A DNA stretch of 64,000 nucleotides from NCBI RefSeq assembly GCF_000723885.1, contig NZ_CCDG010000038.1:1-64000 (forward strand). Reading direction: 5' to 3'. Positions 26,748-34,657 of the stretch are shown here, one piece after another (positions within the stretch are counted from its first letter, which is position 1; every line of letters starts with the position of its first letter). The notes under the pieces were generated by a model. That model saw only the letters and a program-made list of their open reading frames with translations, was not told the DNA's origin and made no database searches. The stretch comes from Paenibacillus camerounensis. GTDB lineage: Bacteria; Bacillota; Bacilli; Paenibacillales; Paenibacillaceae. Position numbers and translations under genes: made by a program.

Positions 26748-27302
26748 CTATTCGAGGTTCGCATGCTTGCCGAACATCTGGGTGGTTGTCTGGCCGGTCC
26801 ATTCCATCAGGCGCAGAATGACGGCATCGTAGAACACCAGCAGCGTCTGCTCAAAGAGCGAAGCCATCGGCTGGATGGTGGCCCGCTCACCGCTGGCCTC
26901 CTTGGTGGTACCCGGCAGCTGCACAGTGTAATCGGCCAGCCTGCCAAGCGTGGATTCCGGCGCGATTGTGACCAGCGCGACTGACGCGCCGATGGCCTTG
27001 GCCTTCTCAGCCATGGCCACCAGGCCTTTCGTCTCGCCGGAGCCGGAGCCGAGCACCAGCACATCGCCGGCTTCGATTCCCGGAGTCACAGTCTCGCCGA
27101 CGACATAGGCCGCCCGGCCGGCATGCATCAGCCGCATGGCAAAGGCCCGGCCCATCAGGCCGGAGCGGCCGGCTCCGGCCACAAAAATCTTGCCCGACCG
27201 CTGCAGCAGCTCAGCGAACGGCTCCGTTCCGCCGGCATCCAGCTCCGCCGCCGAACGCTGCAGCTCACCTACAATCTCCTGTGCGTAGCCCGCAGTATCC
27301 AT
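26748..27302 (-). CDS. hxlB: 6-phospho-3-hexuloisomerase
   Basis: This 184-residue SIS-domain isomerase has VAGAGRSGLMGRAFAMRLMHAG and GSGSGETKGLVAMAEKAK, the sugar-phosphate-binding loops of the PHI family. It converts hexulose 6-phosphate to fructose 6-phosphate, the second step of formaldehyde fixation in the ribulose monophosphate pathway. It follows hxlA by only 6 bp. Confidence 0.95.
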   Translation of the reverse strand: MDTAGYAQEIVGELQRSAAELDAGGTEPFAELLQRSGKIFVAGAGRSGLMGRAFAMRLMHAGRAAYVVGETVTPGIEAGDVLVLGSGSGETKGLVAMAEKAKAIGASVALVTIAPESTLGRLADYTVQLPGTTKEASGERATIQPMASLFEQTLLVFYDAVILRLMEWTGQTTTQMFGKHANLE

Positions 27303-27308
27303 AGTGGA

Positions 27309-27941
27309 TTAAGCCTGGCTAACGAGGCGCTTCATTTCAGCCGCTGCTGCTTTCTGGTCGCTTTCGCCGGTGATTCCGCCACCAACGATAACAAGGTCAG
27401 GTCCGGCTGCGATGACTTCCGGGAGAGTGCTCAGCTTGATGCCGCCGGCAATCGCTGTTTTAGCCTGCTTAACCACACCTTTGATCGCCTGCAGGTCAGC
27501 AAAAGAGTTTTTACCTTCAGCCTGATGGTCATAACCGGAGTGAACGCAGACATAGTCAACGCCAAGCGCATCTACTTCGGCAGCACGGCCGGCAATATCC
27601 TTAACGTTGATCAGGTCAACCAGGATCTCGCGGCCGGTTTTCTTAGCTTCCTCTACAGCGCCTTTAATGGTGGAATCGTCAGATACGCCGAGCACCGTTA
27701 CGATATCAGCACCTGCTTCTACCGCCTTCATCACTTCATAACCGCCGGCGTCCATAATTTTCAGGTCAGCCAGCACGGTCAGCGCAGGAAAAGCATCCTT
27801 GATCGCTTTTACCGCATGCAGCCCTTCGTTAATAACGATCGGAGTGCCGATCTCAACCACATCAATAAATTCAGCAACCTCCGAGACGATTTCCTTGGCT
27901 CCGGCGATATCAACAAGATCAAGCGCTAATTGCAATTTCAT
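27309..27941 (-). CDS. hxlA: 3-hexulose-6-phosphate synthase
   Basis: This 210-residue TIM-barrel enzyme of the orotidine-phosphate-decarboxylase superfamily has the DLKIMD metal and substrate motif and GGGITG near the phosphate site. It condenses formaldehyde with ribulose 5-phosphate. AAAGGAGC precedes the ATG. In B. subtilis hxlAB is controlled by HxlR encoded next door; here no HxlR gene is adjacent, though an HxlR-family gene lies at 15.3-15.7 kb. Confidence 0.95.
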   Translation of the reverse strand: MKLQLALDLVDIAGAKEIVSEVAEFIDVVEIGTPIVINEGLHAVKAIKDAFPALTVLADLKIMDAGGYEVMKAVEAGADIVTVLGVSDDSTIKGAVEEAKKTGREILVDLINVKDIAGRAAEVDALGVDYVCVHSGYDHQAEGKNSFADLQAIKGVVKQAKTAIAGGIKLSTLPEVIAAGPDLVIVGGGITGESDQKAAAAEMKRLVSQA

Positions 27942-27970
27942 ATATAGTAGCTCCTTTTTCGGTATAGTTT

Positions 27971-27997
27971 TGTAAGTTCTGGACTTAGTGTAAGTTC
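27971..27997. promoter_or_regulatory. Direct repeat upstream of hxlA
   Basis: Two exact copies of TGTAAGTTC (27971-27979 and 27989-27997; GAACTTACA on minus) are 18 bp apart, 30 bp before the hxlA start. Such repeats are the expected form of an HxlR-type binding region. Confidence 0.55.
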
Positions 27998-28216
27998 ATA
28001 CAGTCGAAAAGGGAAGTAGGCACTTTCCCGTGATGTAGTTACCCGGAGGATACTATTGGACCGGATATGGCTTTATTCAACGGTGTGTTGAAAGAAACTC
28101 CGCCAAACTTTTCATTATTTTCGTGAAAAATACTGCAATTTCATAAAAGCTGTGCTAACATACATTAGGTTTGGAAATAAACTTGTGCGACAGCAATGAT
28201 CCGAAGAGGTGTATAG

Positions 28217-29602
28217 ATGAAAACGAAAGACCAACAGTTCAATCTTATTAAGCTGACCTGGCCGATTTTCCTGGAATTATTCCTGTTCATGCTTATGGGC
28301 AGTGTAGATACCTTTATGATCAGCTCTGTGTCGGATGATGCGGTGTCAGGCGTCGGAGCGGCCAATCAGATCATCACAATGGCTATTTTGATCCTCAGTG
28401 TTATCGGTAACGGGGCAGCTATTGTCGTCTCGCAGTATCTAGGCTCCCGCAAGCCGCTGGAAGCAGCCAACGTAACCGGCAATGCCGTAACGCTGAACCT
28501 GCTCGTAGGTATTGTTCTCAGTGCAGTGCTGCTTTTATTCGGCGGCCATCTGCTGACTGCCCTGAATGTGCAGGGTGATATTCTTGTCCATGCCAAGGTG
28601 TACATAAATATTGTCGGCGGCGGGATTTTTCTGCAGGCACTGCTGAATGCGCTGGCTACCACCATCCGTACCTACGGCTTCACTAAGCAGACCATGATGG
28701 TTTCGTTGCTGATGAATGTGATTCACGTAATAGGCAACTATATTCTCATTTACGGACATTTCGGACTCCCGGCACTCGGCGTGCAGGGCGCTGCCATCTC
28801 TACGGTAGTTAGCCGGCTGATCTGTCTTGTCCTGTTCTTCCTGCTGCTCTATCAGATCATGGAAGTAAAGGTCAAGTGGAGCTACTATATTTCCCTGTCC
28901 AAAAAATACGTGATGCAAATTCTTAAAATCGGCATCCCGGCCGCCTTTGAATCAATTACTTACCAGTCCTGCCAGCTTGTGTTCACCCTGTACATCACTT
29001 ATCTCGGCGCTGAAGCCATGGCTACCCGCCAGTACGCGCTGAATATATCCAATTACATCTACCTGTTCAGTGTAGCTGTATCGATGGGAACCTCCATTAT
29101 CGTCGGCCACCTGGTAGGGGCCAGGCAGACGAAGGCAGCCTACAGCCGGGTATTCACCAGTGTAAAATGGGCCCTGCTCGTCACCGTCGTAATCGATGTA
29201 ATTGTCATCGCGTTCCGCGTTCCGCTGTTCGGGCTGTTTACCGATAATGAGACTATTATCATGATGGGTGCGCAGGTCATTCTGCTCAGCTTCTTCCTTG
29301 AGACAGGCCGCACCTGCAATCTGGTTATCATCAACTCCCTGCGCGCCTCCGGCGACGCCAAGTTTCCGGTATACATGGGCCTGATCTCCATGGTCTGTAT
29401 GAGCCTGCCGCTCGGCTACGTGCTGGTGTTCCAGATGAACATGGGACTGGCCGGAGTCTGGATTGCCACTGCTTTTGACGAATGGGTCAGAGCCGTGATT
29501 ATGTACTTCCGCTGGAAGAGCAGAGCCTGGGAGAAGCACGGCCTGATCCAGCATGATACTGATATGCAGCCTTCGGCCCCTTCCCCCGCCCCGGCTCACT
29601 GA
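28217..29602 (+). CDS. MATE-family efflux transporter
   Basis: This 461-residue membrane protein has about 12 helices and MATE features in both halves (FMLMGSVDTFMIS, GNGAAIVVSQYLGSRKP, VSMGTSIIVGHLVGARQ). It probably exports cationic compounds in exchange for Na+ or H+. The start is at ATG 28217 after GAAGAGGTG. It stands alone and ends at a strong terminator. Confidence 0.9.
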   Translation: MKTKDQQFNLIKLTWPIFLELFLFMLMGSVDTFMISSVSDDAVSGVGAANQIITMAILILSVIGNGAAIVVSQYLGSRKPLEAANVTGNAVTLNLLVGIVLSAVLLLFGGHLLTALNVQGDILVHAKVYINIVGGGIFLQALLNALATTIRTYGFTKQTMMVSLLMNVIHVIGNYILIYGHFGLPALGVQGAAISTVVSRLICLVLFFLLLYQIMEVKVKWSYYISLSKKYVMQILKIGIPAAFESITYQSCQLVFTLYITYLGAEAMATRQYALNISNYIYLFSVAVSMGTSIIVGHLVGARQTKAAYSRVFTSVKWALLVTVVIDVIVIAFRVPLFGLFTDNETIIMMGAQVILLSFFLETGRTCNLVIINSLRASGDAKFPVYMGLISMVCMSLPLGYVLVFQMNMGLAGVWIATAFDEWVRAVIMYFRWKSRAWEKHGLIQHDTDMQPSAPSPAPAH

Positions 29603-29613
29603 TCTATACACAC

Positions 29614-29657
29614 AAGGCGGCCCGCCAAGGTATATGTACCTGACGGGCCGCCTTTTT
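29614..29657 (+). terminator. Rho-independent terminator of the MATE gene
   Basis: AAGGCGGCCCG and CGGGCCGCCTT make an 11-bp perfect stem followed by TTTTT. Confidence 0.9.
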
Positions 29658-29715
29658 GCATGAATTCTATACTTACGTTTAAAGGAAAGAGTCTTCAGAG
29701 GATTATGCGGATTGG

Positions 29716-29964
29716 TTATATAAAAATAAGCGCCGTAATCCAGCCCTGGTTTATCGCCACATACAATACAGCTACGAGGACAGCCCCCGCTATATAAGTG
29801 ATTAGCTTCTTCCGGGTAAACTCCTGGTAGAGGTCCAGACAGATAATAATCCCGCCCAGCGCCAAAGAGATACCGAGCAGCAGCGGATTGTGGAAGCTGA
29901 CCATCACCACATTTAATACGATCATCATTCCCAGCAGTACTCTGACTGCAACCTTTATAAACAT
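29716..29964 (-). CDS. Small hydrophobic membrane protein of unknown function
   Basis: This 82-residue protein has three predicted membrane helices (about residues 5-24, 29-46, 54-78) and a short basic loop FTRKK. A good GGGGGAG ribosome site precedes the ATG. I do not recognise the family. It stands alone between the MATE terminator and a YdjO-like gene. Confidence 0.65.
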   Translation of the reverse strand: MFIKVAVRVLLGMMIVLNVVMVSFHNPLLLGISLALGGIIICLDLYQEFTRKKLITYIAGAVLVAVLYVAINQGWITALIFI

Positions 29965-30102
29965 CAGCTTCTCCCCCTTCCTTAGCTATCTTAAGAGAGC
30001 ACGCAGATTTACCTTCAAATCTTGTATTTATTACTATTAATAACATATATATTCCATATCCCAATCATGGTTCAGTACACCCATAATGTCAATAATCATC
30101 AC

Positions 30103-30131
30103 AAAAAGCCTGCTCCCCTAAAGGAACAGGC
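30103..30131 (-). terminator. Terminator of the YdjO-like gene
   Basis: On minus, GCCTGTTCC pairs with GGAGCAGGC (one mismatch), followed by TTTTTG. Confidence 0.75.
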
Positions 30132-30145
30132 CGTCCGTTCGGGGC

Positions 30146-30376
30146 TTATCTGATTGAGATGCCCTTTTTGATTGCTTTCATCTCGTGATTTGTGTTCACA
30201 AGCATAGGCAGGATTTTCATACTGCGTGTCATCGGCGAATTACACTGCCAGCAGGTCGGGACATATTGAAACGCAAAATTGTCACGCATCCAGCCGGTGC
30301 AGCCCTCTTTTGTACATGACCAGATCGCTGTAGACTCCTGCGGCAAATCTTCCTGAGCTTTTTTGCGAAAATACAT
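30146..30376 (-). CDS. YdjO-like cold-inducible zinc-ribbon protein
   Basis: This 76-residue protein carries WSCTKEGCTGWMRDNF and PTCWQCNSPM, two CxxxxC/CxxC-type knuckles that make a small zinc ribbon, as in the YdjO family of cold-inducible proteins. It lies directly downstream of a cold-shock protein gene but beyond that gene's terminator. GGGGAGGG precedes the ATG. Its molecular role is unknown. Confidence 0.8.
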   Translation of the reverse strand: MYFRKKAQEDLPQESTAIWSCTKEGCTGWMRDNFAFQYVPTCWQCNSPMTRSMKILPMLVNTNHEMKAIKKGISIR

Positions 30377-30533
30377 AAATAAACCCTCCCCAAGTATAAT
30401 CTCGTCTTTCGTGTAATCTACACAGAAACCTAAGGCAAGGGCTTATAATAAAATCCCCCGCAAAGTGCAGCCTTCTCATGAAGCTGACTCAGGTACTTTA
30501 CAGGGACCCCACAACAAATACGCTCTATTCTTC

Positions 30534-30571
30534 AAAAAAAAGCTGCCCTCAACAGATGTTAAGGACAGCTT
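30534..30571 (-). terminator. Terminator of the cold-shock gene
   Basis: On minus, AAGCTGTCCT pairs with AGGGCAGCTT and is followed by eight T. Confidence 0.85.
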
Positions 30572-30588
30572 CTTCGCTTGTTAGCGTA

Positions 30589-30789
30589 TTACAGTTTTAC
30601 AACGTTTTCTGCTTGTGGTCCACGAGCGCCCTGAGTTACGTTGAACTCAACGCGTTGGCCTTCGTCCAAAGACTTGAAGCCTTCACCAGTGATTGCGGAG
30701 AAGTGAACGAATACGTCGCTTCCACCTTCAACCTCGATAAAACCGAAACCTTTGTCTGCGTTGAACCATTTAACTGTACCTGTTTGCAT
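30589..30789 (-). CDS. Cold-shock protein (CspA/CspB family)
   Basis: This 66-residue single cold-shock domain starts at ATG 30789, just after GGAGGTAATACAA. RNP1 (KGFGFIEV) and RNP2 (VFVHFS) are intact. It binds single-stranded RNA and DNA and acts as an RNA chaperone. A leader of about 150 nt with a long hairpin precedes it, as expected for temperature-responsive csp mRNAs. Confidence 0.95.
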   Translation of the reverse strand: MQTGTVKWFNADKGFGFIEVEGGSDVFVHFSAITGEGFKSLDEGQRVEFNVTQGARGPQAENVVKL

Positions 30790-30859
30790 TTGTATTACCT
30801 CCAATAGATTATTTAACACATGTCCTTTTATTCTTACGTATTGTACGAACAAATAAAAA

Positions 30860-30915
30860 TTCACACATTGGAAAAGGTTCATACGCACAAATGATAACCT
30901 TTTACAATATGTGAA
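30860..30915 (-). promoter_or_regulatory. Long hairpin in the csp leader
   Basis: Arms 30860-30879 and 30896-30915 pair over 20 positions with two exceptions (one a G-U in RNA) and enclose a 16-nt loop. It lies between the presumed promoter and the csp start, so it is probably a leader structure and not a terminator, since there is no T-run. Confidence 0.65.
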
Positions 30916-30942
30916 TTAAGGGTTAAATTTATGATTAACAAC

Positions 30943-30971
30943 ATCATATCACGTACCGTTACCAAAAGCAA
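30943..30971 (-). promoter_or_regulatory. Probable csp promoter
   Basis: On minus, TTGCTT (30971-30966), a 17-bp spacer and TATGAT (30948-30943) precede the leader hairpin. The -35 box is weak. Confidence 0.45.
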
Positions 30972-31088
30972 ATTAAACTTTATAATTAATTCCAAAGAGC
31001 TAAATATGCAGTACGAAACGGCCCCGGAAAGCTGCTGCGACTCAGGAATTCACGGCCCTGCAGCAGCCCTCCGGCCCCGTGGTGCCTT

Positions 31089-31367
31089 CTAATCAATATA
31101 ACCGGCAAGGCCCTTATCCATCAGATAATCCATTTCGGCATCAAGAATGGTTTCAACGGTCAGCTCGTCCAGCTTTACATCGCGCTGAGCAGTCACATAA
31201 TCGACCAGATCATCATTATCAATATCAATCTCACCCTTGCTGTCGGCTTTGGCATTATTGATAAAGGTCTGCTCATGCTTCAGAACCAGCTTGATCAGCT
31301 TAGGGTCCACCTTCGTCTTGGCGGCCAGCACCTCCAGCAGCTCTTGTTCATTTACTGTATCGCTCAT
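31089..31367 (-). CDS. Small acidic protein of unknown function
   Basis: This 92-residue, strongly acidic, probably helical protein has no membrane segment. Its C-terminal half is rich in Asp/Glu (EIDIDNDDLVDYV, ETILDAEMDYLMDKG). AAGGAG lies 12 bp before the ATG. I do not recognise the family; codon use and ribosome site make it a likely real gene. Confidence 0.65.
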   Translation of the reverse strand: MSDTVNEQELLEVLAAKTKVDPKLIKLVLKHEQTFINNAKADSKGEIDIDNDDLVDYVTAQRDVKLDELTVETILDAEMDYLMDKGLAGYID

Positions 31368-31464
31368 TATATTCAGTCGCTCCTTAGTATTACATCATCT
31401 GCGATGGCGCGGGATGCGCCATGAATATCTATTGTAGCATAACACTGTTCCCCGCGCTCCAGCC

Positions 31465-32571
31465 TCATCTCCACCAGGCGATCGAAGGGTAGAGGTCAGC
31501 TCCCACTTGCACCGGCTCGCCAATTCTCGGTGTAGCCAGTCTCAGCCCCTGCTGCTGCGCCGCGCGCAGCACCCGCTCTACAGGATCGGTCCAATCGTGC
31601 ATGGCGAGGGTGAAGGCTCCCCAGTGAATCGGGATCATTAGCCTGCCCCGCAGATCAAGCTGCGCCTGGACGGTCTGCTCCGGCATCATATGAATATCTG
31701 CCCACCGCCGGTCATATTGCCCGCATTCCATCAGCGTCAGGTCGAACGGGCCGTAACGCTGCCCGATTTCGGCGAAATGCGGGCCATAGCCGCTGTCTCC
31801 GCTGAAGAAGACCTTTTCCTGCCCGCCCTGAATAATCCAGGAGCACCACAGTGTAGTATTGCGGTCCAGCAGACTCCGCCCGGAGAAGTGCCTTGCCGGC
31901 GCGCTGGTGAGCGTCAGACCAGCAAAAGATATGTCCTCCCACCAGTCCAGCTCGCGGATACGTTCTGCGCTTATCCCCCACCGTCTCAGATGCGCGCCTA
32001 CGCCAAGCGGGACGATGAACAGGGAGGCTTTCTGCTTCAGCTGCCGGATTGTCCCGTAATCCAGATGGTCATAATGATCATGGGATAATACAACCGCATC
32101 AAGCTGCGGCAAATCAGCCAGTTCAATGGGCAGCTGTCTGCTGTAGCGCTTACCTCCGATGAAGGGAAACGGGGATGGTGCACGGCCCAGCATCGGGTCA
32201 AGGAAAACGGCAGCTCCTGCGATCTCCAGCAGAACCGCTGAATGCCCGAACCAGGTAGCTCTGGTGTCCTTGTCCTGCCGGATGGAGCCGGTCAGCAGCG
32301 GCTGGGGCTGAAGCGGCTGCTTCGGCCTGGAATTGGGATTGCCTTTGATGAAGTCCCTGAGGATCGACAAGCCTCCCTCCGGGGCAGCTTCAGGTGCAGG
32401 CGTCTCAAAGGGATAGATGAACTTGCCCTGGCGGTATTGCAGCGAACGGCTCCTTAGTTCACGCTCGGCCCTCGAGCCCCGGCCGCCAAAGGCCGGATAC
32501 ACACTCATGACGATATAAGCAGCGGCAACCAGCGCCAGGATGGACGCTGCAATAATGATGATAACGGTCAT
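31465..32571 (-). CDS. MBL-fold metallohydrolase (NAPE-PLD/UlaG-like)
   Basis: This 368-residue protein has an N-terminal membrane helix (residues 2-25) and a metallo-beta-lactamase domain with SHDHYDHLD (HxHxDH), SGDSGYG, and a late His in IPIHWGAF. The order FGHSAVLLEI, DPMLGRAPSP and the DIHMMPEQ segment resemble NAPE-PLD-type phosphodiesterases. It probably hydrolyses a phosphodiester or lactone at the membrane; the substrate is unknown. Confidence 0.85.
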   Translation of the reverse strand: MTVIIIIAASILALVAAAYIVMSVYPAFGGRGSRAERELRSRSLQYRQGKFIYPFETPAPEAAPEGGLSILRDFIKGNPNSRPKQPLQPQPLLTGSIRQDKDTRATWFGHSAVLLEIAGAAVFLDPMLGRAPSPFPFIGGKRYSRQLPIELADLPQLDAVVLSHDHYDHLDYGTIRQLKQKASLFIVPLGVGAHLRRWGISAERIRELDWWEDISFAGLTLTSAPARHFSGRSLLDRNTTLWCSWIIQGGQEKVFFSGDSGYGPHFAEIGQRYGPFDLTLMECGQYDRRWADIHMMPEQTVQAQLDLRGRLMIPIHWGAFTLAMHDWTDPVERVLRAAQQQGLRLATPRIGEPVQVGADLYPSIAWWR

Positions 32572-32660
32572 TCGGTTGTCCTTCTCTCTTACTGAATTAA
32601 GATTATGGACATATTATACGGCGCTATACCCGCCCGGGCAAATGTAGCACTTAGCAGGTC

Positions 32661-33374
32661 TTATCCGTTCCATCCGGGGATTTGCCGCAAGTCACCGCTC
32701 AGGATCTCCACTGTGCTGTTAGCCGGAATACCGCGCGGAGAGGAGGCTGTCTCTATGTAACAGGAATCAATGCCTACAGCATTAGCTCCGGCAATGTCGG
32801 TTCGCGGATCATTCCCGATCATGACTGCCGAGCTCAGATCAGCACCGTAATGCTCCGCCAGATAACGGTAAAATAAAGGATCAGGCTTGCTCACCCCTGC
32901 TTCCGAGGAAATGGCGATTCCGTCGAACAAATGCAGGATGCCCAGCATCGTCAGCTCCGCTTCAATAAAGGTTTTTTGGCCGTTAGAGAGCAGGAAGACC
33001 TTTTTACCCCGGCTTCTGAGCCGCCCCAGAATCTCCGCCACTCCGTCATACAGAGAGATATGAATCATGGATAAGGTCCGCATCCAGCGCACGGTTTCAT
33101 GGAGCCATGCCTGCCCCGGCTCCCCGCCCAGGTCACGGGCTACAGTCCGGAACACCTCTTCCATTACGAAATCCGGATATTCACAGCGCTCTGCTGCCGC
33201 CGCCAGCTGCCGGTCCCGCTCTGCCACATACTGCTCCTTCAGCTCTGCACCGGTAATATTCATACCTTGATAGCTGAAATGCAGGGACAGCCGCTCCCAT
33301 ACCTCCGGGTGCTCTTCATCCGTCTCAATATCAATCAGGGTGCCATACAAATCAAAAATATACGTATCGTACAT
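32661..33374 (-). CDS. HAD-superfamily hydrolase with DxY motif
   Basis: This 237-residue HAD protein of subfamily IA resembles YjjG/dehalogenase-like members. Motif I reads DLYGTL, so the second Asp used by phosphatases as acid/base is Tyr, as in haloacid dehalogenases and some uncharacterised relatives. Motif II is SNGQ, the Lys is in SKPDP, and the acidic motif is GNDPRTDI. The start has AAAGGGG upstream. The substrate is unknown; phosphatase activity should not be assumed. Confidence 0.8.
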   Translation of the reverse strand: MYDTYIFDLYGTLIDIETDEEHPEVWERLSLHFSYQGMNITGAELKEQYVAERDRQLAAAAERCEYPDFVMEEVFRTVARDLGGEPGQAWLHETVRWMRTLSMIHISLYDGVAEILGRLRSRGKKVFLLSNGQKTFIEAELTMLGILHLFDGIAISSEAGVSKPDPLFYRYLAEHYGADLSSAVMIGNDPRTDIAGANAVGIDSCYIETASSPRGIPANSTVEILSGDLRQIPGWNG

Positions 33375-33524
33375 ATCTGCTTTCCCCTTTCTGTATCCCT
33401 TTTTCTCACACCAAGTGTACTACAAATGAACAGTCAAACTGAATAACGATGCAACAAAAGCGGTTCCGCTGCCGTTTAGTACATGACAAACAACTGACAA
33501 ACTCAACCAAAGGAGCTTACAACT

Positions 33525-34565
33525 ATGAGCACATCCCTAAAAACAAGTGCAGTCCTGCTAACCCTATCCCTGGCCCTGTCCACCGGAGCTGTTTCTGCCG
33601 CTCCTGTCATTACTTCCCTCAGCACAGGTACAACACCGCAAGCTACCGGCACTGCTGCCGTTAAGACATTTGCAATTGAACTGAACGGTTCCGCCATCTC
33701 AGAGCAGGCCTTCCAGCCGTCAGGCGCTGCTGAGCCGCTTGTCCCCCTGCGCGCAGTTGCGGAAGCCCTGGGCTTCACCCTTACCTGGAACCAGGCCGGT
33801 AAATCGGCAGAGCTGAACAAAGGCAATATTGTCACCACTGTTAAGAGCGGCGAAGACCGTTATACCGTTAATAGAATGAACACTACACTCGGAACAGCAC
33901 CGCTGACGAAGGAGAACAAGCTGTATGTTCCCGCCTCCTTTGTGAGCAGTGTACTGCAGCAGACCCTTTCCGTGGAGGGACAGACAATTGTGATCGCCTC
34001 AGCAGCAGAGCATATGACGGGGAATGGTGTTATTACAGCCGTCAATACAGACGCAAAGTATCCGTCCGTTCAGATTAGAGGCACCGGAACATCCGGCCTT
34101 GTGCTTAATGTAAGCGGAGATACCGCCTTTCAGAAGGCTGACGGCACCAAGCTGACCTTTGATGATTTGCAAATCGGTATGACCATTGAAGCAGAGCATG
34201 CCTTATTCTCCACAAGAAGCCTGCCGCCGCAGTCCCCGGCTTATCAGATTACTGTGCTTGATTCTGCGCAGCCGGCAGATTTGCTGGGAACAGAAGGCAG
34301 TGTAGAGGAAATAAAGACCTCACAAGACGGGACCTCCATGATCCGCATTAACGGGTTCGGCCTTACTGAAACGTCCCAGAGTGACATTATACTCAACCTG
34401 TCCAAAGATACTGTTATTGTTAATGAAAGCGGCGAGCCTGTAGAGGCCGGAGCCGTTGTACAGGGCACACAGGTCATCGGCTTCTATGGCCCGATGCTGA
34501 CCAGAAGCCTGCCGGCTATCGGGACAGCCTGGAAAATTGTCGTAATAACCGCAGCGCAGGAATAA
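33525..34565 (+). CDS. Secreted copper-amine-oxidase-N stalk-domain protein
   Basis: This 346-residue exported protein has a signal peptide ending near VSA|AP (residue 26), followed by a Cu_amine_oxidN1-type stalk domain with ELNGSAISEQAFQ, VPLRAVAEALGFTLTWN and LYVPASFVSSVL. The C-terminal half is beta-rich and unrecognised. Such domains mediate envelope assembly in Paenibacillus; there is no oxidase domain. AAAGGAGC precedes the ATG. Confidence 0.8.
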   Translation: MSTSLKTSAVLLTLSLALSTGAVSAAPVITSLSTGTTPQATGTAAVKTFAIELNGSAISEQAFQPSGAAEPLVPLRAVAEALGFTLTWNQAGKSAELNKGNIVTTVKSGEDRYTVNRMNTTLGTAPLTKENKLYVPASFVSSVLQQTLSVEGQTIVIASAAEHMTGNGVITAVNTDAKYPSVQIRGTGTSGLVLNVSGDTAFQKADGTKLTFDDLQIGMTIEAEHALFSTRSLPPQSPAYQITVLDSAQPADLLGTEGSVEEIKTSQDGTSMIRINGFGLTETSQSDIILNLSKDTVIVNESGEPVEAGAVVQGTQVIGFYGPMLTRSLPAIGTAWKIVVITAAQE

Positions 34566-34579
34566 TACGTACACAATAA

Positions 34580-34622
34580 GGACCGCCGGCCTCGTCAGAA
34601 TGACGGTCCGGCGGTCCTTCTG
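34580..34622. terminator. Terminator after the stalk-domain gene
   Basis: GGACCGCCGG pairs with CCGGCGGTCC (10 bp), followed by TTCTGTTC. It may serve both this gene and the convergent cyclase gene. Confidence 0.7.
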
Positions 34623-34657
34623 TTCGCTTCCGGCATATGCCGGAAGGATTCATAAGG

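Noticed and set aside
30478..30807. 109-residue plus-strand open frame
   Set aside because: Antisense to the cold-shock gene, which is strongly conserved, and to its terminator.
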